Source of the DNA: Nautilus pompilius
Lineage: Eukaryota; Mollusca; Cephalopoda; Nautilida; Nautilidae
NCBI GenBank assembly: GCA_018389105.1
Contig: JACATO010000605.1
Span: 1-64,000, forward strand
DNA: 64,000 nucleotides
Reading direction: 5' to 3'
Shown: positions 12,601 through 24,403 of the stretch, in pieces
Numbering within the stretch: the first letter of the stretch is position 1
Layout of the letters: each line of letters opens with the position of its first letter
Made by a program: the position numbers and the translations under genes
Notes under the pieces: model-generated
Seen by the model: only the letters and a program-made list of their open reading frames with translations
Database searches by the model: none
Told to the model about the DNA's origin: nothing

Positions 12601-12696
12601 GAGATAAAAAATAAAATGGAAAAAAGAATATCAAAGTTGGAGTCTAAGGCAGACTCCCTGAAAAAGAAACTATCCAGAAAGAGGATAAAGCAAAAG
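12601..12696 (+). CDS. Coiled-coil gene, exon 5 (copy 1), 32 codons
   Basis: A 96-nt phase 0-0 exon between the acceptor TTTTTATTAAAG and donor AAG/GTATAC. The frame is strongly basic (KMEKRISKLESKADSLKKKL, ending RKRIKQK) with a hydrophobic repeat that fits the end of a coiled coil, then a basic cluster that could be a nuclear localisation signal. It is identical to 35,273-35,368. It ends in phase 0, so besides joining exon 6 it could join the phase-0 exon 1 of copy 2 without a frameshift. Confidence 0.55.
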
Positions 12697-15349
12697 GTAT
12701 ACTGATGAACCATTAAACGTTTTCATTTAATTTAATTTTCCACTCGGTGTAAAAAAAAAAATGTGGAATGCTAGGAAGGCAATACTTTTGTACGTTCAGT
12801 CTTCAGGGCTGGACAGGCACATTGTTTTAACGCAATCTTAAAAAAATCTTCACAGGTGGTGTTTTAACTGCGCACAGTTTATCAATAGTAGATTTTTTAA
12901 AACACACAGCAACAGACGCTGGGAAGATAGAGCGACATTCTTTTGTCTGTGCCATGGTTGAGGTAGATGCAAATTTCCTCCAGATCTAATTATTAATTTT
13001 CTTTAAATGACAAGAAGAAATAATGTTTATTAATTCAGTAAAGCAAATGAAAAGAAAGTGGGTAATTGTGCAAGGATATGATAAAGGATCAGAATAACAG
13101 CTACATGTTAAAACAAAGAGAAATTATCCACAATAAAACACTGTGTTTCGTATACAACGGTGCTATTTAAGTTTTGAGATTTGCATTCATTGGAAATTCA
13201 CTTCAATTACTGTTGCTTACTTCTGAGTTCACTCAGCATTAACGCATAAATGTGTTAGTATACGTGATAACAGCAGACTTTACTTCTGCAGCTGTTTAGA
13301 ATCGTAGAACATTCGGAAATCTTGGCAATCAAAACTGGAAACTTATTATTCATATAATTGTGTATCTTTTAAATTTTGACAATTTTAAAAGAAAATGTTC
13401 TATAAATAATGAAATTACTTTTTCTAATTTATTTCTCCTTTACCTAGTAAAAACAACAAAATATCGAGCTCATCAGCATGAAGAATTTTGGGGAGAGGAG
13501 CTTTAAAAATGTAGTCCAAACTTCACCTTGCTATTAGCTTCTCTGGCATTGTTGCTTAACGGAAGAACCACTTTGGCTTTCTTCACCTAGGACATGACCT
13601 TTAAAATTTGCAAGTTATGTTGAAATTTGGTTTGGCGAGGTGCCTATCCTGGTAACTTAAAGGGAAGAAAATTCTGAAAAATTACAAAAGCCAAGGTAGA
13701 TTTTAAGCATCCCTGTTAAGAGTTACGAGCCATCTGAATTTTAAAGAAACAAAAATCCAAAGTTTGCCTATGCAAGAATTATTTTTTAAAATATTTTGTT
13801 GCAACTGTGAAAGTAGGGATATGAGCAGCATGAAATGGTGGAATGTGAGATTTCTATTTAATAAAGTAAAGAAAATTGCAAAAGTTTAGAAACTACGGAT
13901 CTGATATTTTGAAAACTTGTTGCAGTTTCACATGAAAGCCAAGAATTGGTAAATGTTAGCAAATATTACTTTTATGATTAATGAAAAATCCAGTGGATGG
14001 TAACCATCTTTGTTAAACTCCAGAACGAGATAATCAACAATATATTAGACAACAGTTAGAATGCAAGTTTACAAAGAGAAAACCTAGATCTAGGATTAAA
14101 AAGAACTACAATAAAAATGACAAATTATCTGTCTGCTCTATTAAAATTATTTTATTGATACCTGTTACCTACAATGACCACTCAAAATGTACATATTTCA
14201 AAAATAGTTCTCAATAGTGTTTACCTACTTCATTAAACATTTAGTGAAAATGCTTACTATTAACTTCTAATATACTTGTATATTCTATATATACTACCAG
14301 TATAAATGTCTATAGGAGAAAATAGTTGGCATAAGATATCTCTAAACTGCAACAACGTTGTCTTGTCGAGAGTAAATTACAATAATTTTGATGTAAACCT
14401 ATATTGTATTACCAGAGATGTAGAAACTGCCACCTTAACTCGTAGCTTATCCTCCAAAACCTATATTTAGTTTCTTTGTTTTCCTACTCTTTCTTGTGAA
14501 CGTTTAAGCAAAGATACAACTTTCCACGTCTGCATTTATCATCAGAGAGCTCGCGTCCAAATATTAACAAGAAATAGATTGAAAGTGTTACTCAACATTT
14601 TGTCCAAAAGGAGTCTAATTACATCCAATGGACACATCGAGAGAAATTTGTGGAGACTTAAACGATCACCAAAATTGACATTGCAGCTGGCACATAAGTC
14701 GTGCAAAATTATATCTCCAAGACGTTCTAGTGCAATCTGAGCGGCATATGCTCTATTTAAGACAGATGTGTTATTTTAAGAAATGAGTAGAATTCTATTT
14801 TAGAGGGTTATTTAAAAATTCTACGAAGACTATATTTTCAGAAGGTAGAAAAGATATTAAAGTTATACATTTAAGCTAAGGAAATTAGCTTGATAGGTAG
14901 TAAATACACCTATCAAATAACTAGAATTTACTTCACAAAACTAAGAACATTGATTCCAATATATTTCTGTCTGCTGTGTTTCCATCTTGCACTGATCCGT
15001 AATTGTTCAGCCATATTGTAACATAAACATGAGAAAACCGTTTGGTTACTGCGAGGAAAATCCGCTATATTAAGAAGTAGACGAATATAAACAGCGTGGT
15101 TACTGTCCGAATGAACGCCGTATCTACGGCGGTGGTGTTGCTGTGGCAAAAAGAGATTATCAGAATGTCCTAATAAGTAATTAAGACGATTTTAATGCTT
15201 CTAAGAAACGAGCAGGAAATTAATGAATTGCTGGGTAAAAATATATTTTGATAGTTGTTGAGAAAAGAATAGAAATTAAGCAAATATCGTAAAACACTGT
15301 TTGCATTTCTTATAACAAAGTATTTCTTTCATCATATTTATACTTTTAG
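12697..15349. other. Intron 5, copy 1
   Basis: A 2.65-kb AT-rich intron. The only sizeable open frame (minus strand, 14,928-15,149) has no recognisable product. Nothing else seen. Confidence 0.5.
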
Positions 15350-15378
15350 ACAACTCACAAACGAAAACCATTCCCTCG
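15350..15378 (+). CDS. Micro-exon 6 (copy 1), 29 nt
   Basis: A 29-nt exon after a pyrimidine-rich acceptor (TTATACTTTTAG) and before a consensus donor (TCG/GTAAGT). It starts in phase 0 and ends in phase 2, encoding TTHKRKPFP plus two bases of an Arg codon. It is identical to 38,024-38,052. The call rests on strong splice sites, correct phase relative to exon 5 and exon 7, and conservation in both copies. Such a short exon needs transcript support. Confidence 0.4.
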
Positions 15379-18300
15379 GTAAGTACATTTTTCCTTTTAT
15401 AGTTCATGAAATATTTTCTTGCTTGCTAAATTCACGTTTGTTTAGAAGATCTGGTGAGTTAAGAGGAACTCTATACATTGTCAGTATTTAAACACAATCA
15501 GCTGGTAATCAGATCTGTCTACATTTATCCTAACTTGGGCCGTACTCTCACAATGTCGATAATATTGGTGGTGTTCAACCACGATAAAGATAATCTGGAT
15601 AAAATACATACCAAAATCATAACAAATTCTGTCAATAAGATAGAACTAAAATAGAATAAAACCAAATGTCACTGGCCCAGATTCTGCAATGGCGCAGCAT
15701 CTGCACGGAAAAGTTTCTGCTGATGGTAATGACCTCGTGTTGCTCTAGTTTATGGCAGATGTAGATCGATCAAGAATTTTGAAGCGAAACGGTATAAATC
15801 TTAACAGTTAAAGAAAGTTTTAATTTAACTATATTTTACATTTATATATATATATATATTTTTTATGCTCAAATTAATTTTAATCTTGCAATTTGATTGG
15901 TTCATTCATTCGACTTTATAAAGGTACTCCATCCGTAGAGATAGCACGTCGTTTACTTCGTACCTGTAAGGCCGCATACGTGGCCAAAACAACTAAGTTT
16001 GTGATCCACAACCGTACGATTCATCCCATTTTATTTAGCGGAACATCAAGATAATTTTCTTGATTTTCCAAAGAAAACATTTCAGATACAACTAATGAAG
16101 CATGGTATTATTGAGAACTTGATGCAGTATTATCATGCTACTTTTCTGATCCATTATGTGGACTAAGACAGAGAAATCTCGTTGCAACATGCTGGATGAA
16201 TTTAAGAATCTGCATTGAATCTGATACAATTGAAGTCCAAAGAATTGGGCATTTGCTCACCTTCCCTGGAATTTCAAAAAATACATTTTATAAAGACGAC
16301 TAATTAAAAATTCAAACTTTAATACAGCGCTTTTCAATGGCTACCATTTCACACTTCAATTAAAAGGTGCGATCTTCTATTCTCAGTTCGGAATTTCCTT
16401 ATAACCATCTGAATGAATGCAGTTTGGTTAGCATTGATCTTTTCATGACGAACACTCATCATGCACAACCAGATACACATTCTTCGGATATAGTCGATGG
16501 AAACTATGTTTCTAAGCATTCACATGCTACTAAATAGACGTTCAACTTTTCACAGAGCGATTAGAATAATTTTATGCATTGCAGGATAAATATGGCGTGC
16601 TTGAGAACCTCCTCTAGTTCCCACATCCCTCATGTTTCTTGGCTCCCATCTTAAACTATGTCCTCGCTTTTTTTCCTAAAATTAGTTCGGCGCAAACTTT
16701 AAAATTTGGGGTGAATGAAATAATAGGAGGCAGAAGTGCGGTTTTGTCCTCTTCGGTAATTTGGCTTTGAAGCGACAAGGCGATTGAATCCAAATACGGT
16801 TCATAAATTGAGTAGCGGAAATAATTTTTAGATATCAGAACTTCCAGTATTTGACCGATATCTCTGACGTCCACACGGAGAACCAGTTCAATTTCGACCT
16901 TCTTTGCAATTGTCTGTACTTTATCGAACATGTCCTCAGTGAAACAAAACTCCCACTTCCCTTCAGAGATCTTTAAAACACCAAAAGAAATTCACAAATG
17001 TGTCTGCTCACATCCATCATATTCAGTTGGACAGCGTAGAGCGGTATTTCCGAATAATTAATAATATTATTCAGCGAAAACGGGACGGTTGGTACTGCTC
17101 CTGCCGTACATCGTAACTGATGGCGATTCTGAAAAATGGTATCTGATGCTGCATCTGCCAGTATGTCTAACTGATGAAAGACTTTTTCAAAATTATCGAC
17201 AAAAATTGTAATGCTCTTGTGTTTGCAGGTCTATCAATTTTAACAGAAAATTGGTACATTAGGAATTCTTCTTCTTTGCGGGAAAGATTTCATGATGAAA
17301 TTTGACTGTTTCAAAAGTGTCTGGAATATCAGCGACAGAATTCAAATTGTTGACCATGAGGTTCAGTTTGTGTGAGGAACAGTATACAAATGTTGCTTTA
17401 GAGTAAATCCGCCCTCTTTACCATCAACATTGGTGCATCCATTATACACCTTCCCCCAAATAATTTGTCCACGTCTAGACCGACCAAATTTCCTATATGT
17501 TTTCAGATATTTGGTTTGCAAATCGTAGTCGCGTTCATCTCATTCGAGAAAACAAATCTTAAAAATTGCTCTTGTATCACAAATCTGCTCTCTTCAAATC
17601 AACAAAACGTTCGCCAATTGACAATTGCTCCGTCCGTCCTCAACGTTTCTGCAGTATCGTTTGCGATCATCATAACTGCAATGCCATTGTTGGATGAAGC
17701 AACAATTTCGTCCTTAATAGTTTCCTCCTCATACAGGTGGATAACCTAATTCTGCGTGTGGATTGATGTATAGCTGGTGCTGGCTATTCCCTGCTCCAGT
17801 GAATTTTTTCTGTCAATACCGCGTAGGACGATGTCATGTGTACTGCAGAACAAAGCAGTAGACCCTATTAAAAATGGCATGGCAGGATTTTTCTTAATCT
17901 TGCGCTTGGTTCCATCATTCAGTTTAGACACAACATCCAAATGTGGGTTTCCTTTATCGCTAAAATACTAGCTGTACTTGTTTTCCTTCTTTATAATGCC
18001 ATTTGTTTTAAAATATTTTGGTGCATTGTCTTGGAAGTATTGTGAGAAGCTGCTAGGTGGAAGAGTCTTGTAATCCACAATGCACAGGTGGACGAAAAGC
18101 TGTGCCGTATGTACATATATATATCCTCTTGCGGATGAGGGGATAAGGACGCCATGGCCAATGTTGTCTTTGGAAAATATGCTGTAAACATCGTGTTCCT
18201 TTATCGCTCTTTTAAAATCGTGATGAACAAGACGAGTTTGGGCTCCCTTGCCTGACTTGTACCTGAACCAATTTGTGAATTTTCCTTATGAATTGAGGTC

Positions 18301-19529
18301 TGACCAACCTCGAAACTGGTTATCGGTCAGGCTGGTTGTCAGGGTGGAACTGGTTGGTGGTTCTGGTTTTAACTCCACACATTCTCTACTCTCTAATATT
18401 TCTATTTATTTGGCAGCGTCGTTTTCATTGAGATTGACAGTATTCTGGCTAGGAGATTTCGGTTTAAAGAATTTCATAATATATTTATTGCAAACCATCA
18501 CAAATTTATACTGTGACAGATAAATAGTTTTCTTGAACTGTTATATAATTCCTACCAGAATTGAATTCATATGTAGTAATGAACACCAGTTTTATCAATA
18601 AGGAGATTTTTAACCATATAAAGTTTTACCTAAGATTTTGGCTTTTTTCTTCAAATAGTTGGTACTGAAAACATTTAAAATGTAACACAAATTCAGGATA
18701 CAATCTAAAAAACAATAATATTAATAAATTACTGTGGTGAACAGAAATACAGTCACACTACATATATTTGTTTGGTGTACTAAATACGGGCTAATATAGT
18801 TGGTACTATTCAGAAAACAGTTGATATCTTCAATAACAATTTTATCTTTGGTTTAAACAAAGTTAAGAACAAATTAATGAAACGAACTTCTTCCATATTA
18901 ATACCATTGTTGATATAATCATCACAAGAAAATAAAAATAATTTAGGATTAGTTTATTACAAACAGATAAAGCTTAGATTATGAAACTGTCCTTTTCTTT
19001 TTAGGCAAACGTTTGTAGAAATCAAGTATGGGAAAGTACCAATATTTAAAGAAAACATTGAACAACCCAATGTTATTTCAATGTTTAAAAAATACATACC
19101 AGAAAATCTTCATAACTAATAGCTTCCCAGTATTAATGTTTATTTAGACTCTTCTGGAAGTCGAAATTCTACAAAGTATGATGAATGTGTTGGAAACATT
19201 TTTCTAAAAAGATTCCTAGAATATTTAGTAATATATACAGATCTCAACCATAAAGGGAGAAAACAGAAGATCTAGTTGCCTAATTTGACCTGTGGACTCT
19301 TATGAAAGTTTTACGTTTAGATATTTTGTAAAGATGTTTTCAGTAATTCTGTTCAATTTTTCAGGAATGATTTACGAAATAAGATAGTAACAAATGATTA
19401 TTCAAAAATAAACTGAATGCATAATTTTTAAACAAGAGATTTCTTAAAGTTAATACTTTTTGCTTTTCTATCATTTTGTTTGTATATATTCATATATAGT
19501 GAGTATATTGTCTTTGTTTTATGTTTCAG
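15379..19529. other. Intron 6, copy 1, with hAT remnant
   Basis: A 4.15-kb intron that contains a decayed hAT transposase on the minus strand in its middle. The flanking parts (15.4-16.3 and 18.5-19.5 kb) are AT-rich with a short TA run near 15.85 kb and no other feature seen. Confidence 0.5.
16380..18460 (-). mobile_element. Decayed hAT-superfamily transposase (copy 1)
   Basis: Minus-strand fragments in order resemble a domesticated-type hAT transposase (DUF4371/ZMYM1-like). Near 18.2 kb is a segment with SGKGAQTRLVHHDFKRAI. Near 17.83 kb is LFCSTHDIVLRGID, like the family's alpha-helical segment before the catalytic core. Near 17.3-17.4 kb is YCSSHKLNLMVNNLNSVADI, like the usual hAHxLNL region followed by a FETV helix. 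At about 16.85-16.8 kb are SRVDVRDI and FRYSIYEPYLDSIA, and near 16.54 kb VERLFSSM, like the C-terminal dimerisation motif. Several stops and frameshifts separate the pieces. No terminal repeats or 8-bp duplication found. It cannot encode an active protein. Confidence 0.7.
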
Positions 19530-19558
19530 TCGTAGCGTCTTTTTTCGTGGTCCATCAG
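19530..19558 (+). CDS. Micro-exon 7 (copy 1), 29 nt, altered frame
   Basis: A 29-nt exon between acceptor TTTTATGTTTCAG and donor CAG/GTAATG, phase 2 to phase 1. Relative to copy 2 (42,180) one A is missing after CGT and one T is added in the T run a few bases later. Length and flanking frame are preserved but the middle changes from RKRLFRGPS to RSVFFRGPS. The compensating indels could be real or paired sequencing errors. In copy 1 no partner exon in phase 1 is visible before copy 2 begins. Confidence 0.4.
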
Positions 19559-21329
19559 GTAATGTATCCCATCTTCAAATATTTTTTTTACTCCCTTACT
19601 TTAGACTCCGTCAGAGATCTAATGGTATTTACTCTTGTGGAGATAAATATATAGTGATACTTCTAACTTAACTGCTGAGTCAGCTTCAACATGATGACCT
19701 GACTTGTTCTGCTGAATTGTAGTCAAAGTCTCACGGTTAGCCTCCTCATTTTTATTAATTAGGAATTTGTTTCTCTTTAACCACTTAATTAAGTGATGAC
19801 ATTCCATTTTATGAAATCTTATTGTGAATGCTTAGTATAAAAAGAATTTATTTGATCTTGAGACTTGTCAGAAAAAAGTTTGTGTTTACGATCTCAGCTT
19901 GTACATATCATTAAGATGTCTTCTTTGGTCGATAGCTCTGAAGAAATATTTTCCTGGCCATCTATCCTGCCAAAATTGTTTCATGATCCCTTGAAACCAA
20001 TATTTTTCTTCCATTAACTGTAAGCACTCTATAAATCTCCTCTTTAGTAGCCAACAAAGATGCTAAGCTGGTTGGGTTATGAACTTATCGGTTCTCATAT
20101 TTGTCTTTCCTAGCTGTTTTTTACAAGAAACATTCACGACAAAGTTTAACATTTTCTAAGGTTACGTAAATTGCACTGAAATATTATATGGCTGACGTAG
20201 CGCCAAGATGTTATTTTGGAAATACTGAGAACTTTCTGATGATAGAATTAGAAGCCATTAACTATTTTCTAGATTTTATTATGATGATGACTGAATGCAG
20301 ACGACAACGTATACTAACGTCAAAATGCACTTTTGAAATAGAATAACAGTAATTTCAATTCTATATCAATAATTTAAACAAATAAAAAGAGATTTAGCAG
20401 CGAAACGTTGTCACAGTGACAGTTAAGGTATATTTTGTAATGCAAAATGCAATTCAAGAAAATGGCATGAAAGAGATTTCTTTAATGTGTAACAAGAAGT
20501 TTCAGAATAACACAGATCTTTTGGTTATGTAGCAAACACCACCGCACACCTAAACTAAATTGTATTAATTATGAAGCCGAAGCCCAGATGCAATCTGAAC
20601 GTTACTTTTAATAAATATGTAGCCAGAGCTCACTGAAATCTAAAAAGAGAGTTTTTGATGATTATGTAGATTATTAGAATTACTTTGGGCTGCAAAACTT
20701 ACTTCCCCCTCTAACAACTGGCCCCACTTTAGTTTACCTTACAAACATATACAGCTATTGCAATAACTAATCTTGTCATGAAAACTACAAACAACATTGT
20801 TGGACTCATAGTTTGTGTATAGTGTCATAGCCCTTTGATTATGCGTGATGATTGCGAAAGATAATGAGCTATATAGGTTTTAGTATCACTGCTTTTGTCT
20901 AGTCTCTAAATTCAAAATATTAATGTGAGAATATGTAATAATTCCTTCTATGCACAACACACAAAGCTATTACAATCTTATACGAGCCTTTCCCCCACCA
21001 TTTCTTTGAGTTTATAAATAAATATTTAAGGCAAGTGCAGCTTTACACTAGTAAGCGTTGGTAAGCTATTGCTCTCATTTAGACTTTCTTACATTTTAAT
21101 ATCAGACCTTGCAAAAAATGTAGTTAATTCGTAAGCTTACATTACAAGAAATAAAACTTACAGTGTAGTAAAACCATGGTAATGCTAAAATATCATTGTG
21201 AATTATGGTAATATTTGAACAAAACCATTATGATAAAAATTGCATTGGTATCCAACTGGGGTTCGTTTAAATGTTTCCTATTAATGAGATTCACCAGTGT
21301 ATTAGACCAATATTTTACTGAGCCTTGAT
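19559..21329. other. Intron 7, copy 1, before the B array
   Basis: AT-rich intron with no recognisable gene. Indels relative to copy 2 are denser here than elsewhere in the duplication, mostly in homopolymers. Weak matches to the minisatellite B unit begin around 20.6 kb. Confidence 0.45.
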
Positions 21330-22916
21330 GATGATGATGTCGCCACATCCACTTAAATATGTCGAATCAACATTCAAAAATGTATAACCACAATCCACCT
21401 TAATGCGTAGCTTTAATATTCATGATTATATATACCCACAATTCAGCTAAGTACGTACCTTTAATTTCATTGAAAACATAGCAAAAAAATCCTGGCTAAA
21501 TATACGTAACTTAATTTGATGGCTTTGTAGCTACAGTCTCATAAATACGTATATTAAAATTTGATGATTATATAAAAATCATTTAAAATAGGAACATTTA
21601 ATTTTTAGTATTATATAGTCACAAGCACAATCCTCCTAACTAGGTAGCGAAATTATTCATGATTAAATATCCGCAAACCACACATATACGAATAGTTAAT
21701 TTTTGATGATGATATAGCTAATCAACCTGACTAGTTAACGTTCAGTTTAATTATTATGTAGCCATAGCCATGAATAAATAAGTAACCGTGATTTTGGTAA
21801 TTATGCAGCGAAAAATTCACCTTAATACGTAACGTTAAATTTGGTGATTGTGCAACCACAATTCACCTAAATAGTTGGCGAATATTTGTATGATTATATA
21901 GCCAAAATGTAACCAGATTGATAAATTGAATTTAAGTATTTTTCAGTCACAATCCCCCTAAATACGTAGTATGTAATTTTAATGATTAAGTAACAATAAT
22001 CCACCTAAACACGAATCGCTAATCATCATAATTATGCAGCCAAAATTTACATGAAAATGAAACAATAATTTGATGAATATGTAGCCACAATCCACCTGAA
22101 TACAAATCGCTAATTTTGGATGATTTGTCAGCAACGATGATCCTTTAAAGGTGACGTTAATTTGGATGATTATGTAGTCAAAATCAAACGTCAGTAAGTG
22201 TAATTTATTTTAATGATTATGTAGGAATTGATGATTTGTATTACTATTTATCCAAAATCAAATTTTTTGGTATTTATTTGGAGGAGCAGGTGGCCACAAT
22301 CCATTTAAATGATTGCTATAATTTTCATGATTCCGCAGCTAAAATCTACCATTTAAATAACACTAATTCTGTTTATTATATAGAAGCAATCCATAAACAT
22401 ACGTAGCAATAATTGGGGTGATATCCGTATTCAGAATCCACCAATATAGATACCATTAATTATCATGATAAAATAGCCATAATCAAACTGAATAAGTAAC
22501 ATTAATTTAAAAGATTATATAGTCACATCCTTCTAAGTAACTAGTGTTAATTTTGATTATTTTGATTCAAAGATCCACCTAAATTTGAATCGTTAATTTT
22601 GATGGTTTTTCAGCAAAAATCTACCCAAATACGTAACGAACGTTAAATTTTGCTGATTATGCAAGAAAATTCCACCTAAATAAAACGTTACTTTTGTTGT
22701 TGATACAGCCAAAATCCAATTGTGTACGTAGCGTTAATGGTTGATGATTATTCATCCAAAATCCACCTAGATACGTAACATCATTTTTGATGAAAATGCT
22801 ACAGCAGTCCACTTACTTTTTTACTTTAATTTTCATGAATATGCAACCACATACAACTTAAATACATAGGTTTATTTGGCAGATAATGATTCAATCCACC
22901 TATATATGTAATCTTA
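21330..22916. repeat. Minisatellite B, ~46-bp units (copy 1)
   Basis: About 1.6 kb of degenerate direct repeats of roughly 46 bp. Units carry GATTATGTAGCCA, AATCCACCTAAATACGTAAC and GTTAATTTTGATG, each variably mutated. The array stops abruptly at 22,916, where minisatellite A begins. The corresponding array in copy 2 continues for another kilobase. Confidence 0.85.
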
Positions 22917-23190
22917 TTCCGCAGTTCTATATCGAAAAATCTATTTGAGACGTTGGCAGCATTACAGTTTCAGTAGTTCTTCGACCTACAGGGAAGAATC
23001 TACTGGAGCCGTTGACAGTATTACATTTTCCGCAGTTCTTCGACGTATATCGAAGTATCTACTTGTGACGGTGACAGCGTTACATTTTCCGTAGTTCGTC
23101 AACGTATATCGAAGAAATTACCTGTGACGTTGACGGCTTTACGGATTCCGCAGTTCTTCGTTGTATATCTGATAATCTACTTGAGTCATT
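22917..23190. repeat. Minisatellite A, ~60-bp units (copy 2)
   Basis: About four and a half units of the same ~60-bp repeat as at the window start, about one unit fewer than the matching part of copy 1. Unit-to-unit differences between copies are clearly more frequent than in the unique sequence that follows, which is almost identical. Confidence 0.9.
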
Positions 23191-24250
23191 TTCGGAATTA
23201 ATATCAAACGGACATTCTATAAGCACAATCATCTTGATTTCATTACAGTTCGATCTATTAATGGCAAAAAAATATAGTAATCCATTAATCATAGCAACTT
23301 TTCCATTTAATAATGAAATAGTTGCGTTCGTAATTATACAGTTTTTTTTCCTTTGAGTCGAAGTATAATTCTTTGTAATGTCGCTATCAATAAACGTCTG
23401 TGTGAATAGTGAGCCCAAATAGTGAGACTCACTGTTATGTTTCATGATGAAATTTGCGCGAAAGCCTCAGTTTTCGCAGTATGATAACTTAGCCATTGTG
23501 ATCCACTTTACCGCACCTAGCTTTAGGGTAGGTCGACTTTCATGTGTCTTTTCTGGGTAGTGTTAATCTTCACCCTCTTGATGTCGAATTGCTCCTTGAA
23601 GCTTCTTTCTTGCATAAAATACAATACAACGAAATACAGCTTCCTAAAACTTAACGAAAAAATTTTGACGTTTGTCCAAACATTTTTTGAAAATGTGAAC
23701 ACTATGAGGCAGCACCTGGGACTTTCTTCTGCAATATTTTCCGTACCACCCGCCATGATGATAAAAAAGTAAAATAATATGGGAATATCCCTGTTACACG
23801 GATAACTTTTACTTAACGCTGCGTGATTTGCGCCATCTTCGCATAAAGATAAGTTTTAAGATGAGCGTAATAGATATTCAACTAGCCTATTTAGAGCCAG
23901 TTACTGGCTGAAACTAGCCAAATAGCATCAGCTATTAATGAGATTCCAGACGTATGAGATTTTCCAAGAATTCTTCCTTAATGGCTAGAGAATCTAAGTC
24001 GAACTACGCATGTATGCTTGTCAGTGGCATCGTGTGAGACTTGGAAAGATTCAGAAAGGAGATATTTAATAATTGCATACTTGTGTTGTCACAATCTGTT
24101 TCCCTATCTGCATATGAAAACTAGCGAGAGAGAAAAGATGGATGAATTTCACATAATTTGTTCAATGCTGTTCTTTCTTGTGATCACTTTCTTTACTCCT
24201 AATGAAGACTAAATCAGAGCAAATACAAACCAGAAAGTTCTTTTTTGTAG
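23191..24250. other. Non-coding stretch before exon 1, copy 2
   Basis: Nearly identical to 541-1610. No gene or RNA recognised. Confidence 0.5.
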
Positions 24251-24403
24251 AAATCTGCACAGAAGAGATTTGAACTGACTCGTTCATTAGAATTAAAGCA
24301 GAATATGGAAGCGGATTATCAGTGCATGATTGAAAACTTGAAGAAAGAACTAGAGAAGGAAAGTAAAAAAGCTGAGTTTTTGAATAAAGAATTTATAAAA
24401 GAG
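24251..24403 (+). CDS. Coiled-coil gene, exon 1 (copy 2), 51 codons
   Basis: A 153-nt phase 0-0 exon with the same acceptor (TTTTTTGTAG) and donor (GAG/GTAAGT) as copy 1. It encodes a Glu/Lys/Leu-rich helical segment with NLKKELEKESKKAEFLNKEF near its end. It carries Arg at codon 6 and Lys at codon 50, where copy 1 has Ile and Glu, so two of the three differences are amino-acid changes. It is the first exon I can place for the intact gene. It is preceded by an acceptor rather than a start codon, so 5' exons are missing, or are among the sequence I could not recognise. It joins exon 27,533 in phase 0. Confidence 0.65.

Larger units (their letters stand above)
217..22916. repeat. Tandem segmental duplication, copy 1 (~22.7 kb)
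   Basis: This block aligns almost base for base with 22,917-45,529, with an offset drifting between about 22,640 and 22,670. Matching landmarks include exon 1611/24,251, exon 4861/27,533, the TAA microsatellite, the decayed hAT gene and micro-exon 19,530/42,180. Many differences are one-base homopolymer indels, with sparse substitutions and a few longer indels. The 3' edge is set by the point where copy 1 leaves minisatellite B and enters minisatellite A. Confidence 0.95.

Noticed and set aside
16656-16931. 91-codon minus-strand frame as an independent gene
   Set aside because: It is one piece of the decayed hAT transposase, continued by other pieces in other frames.
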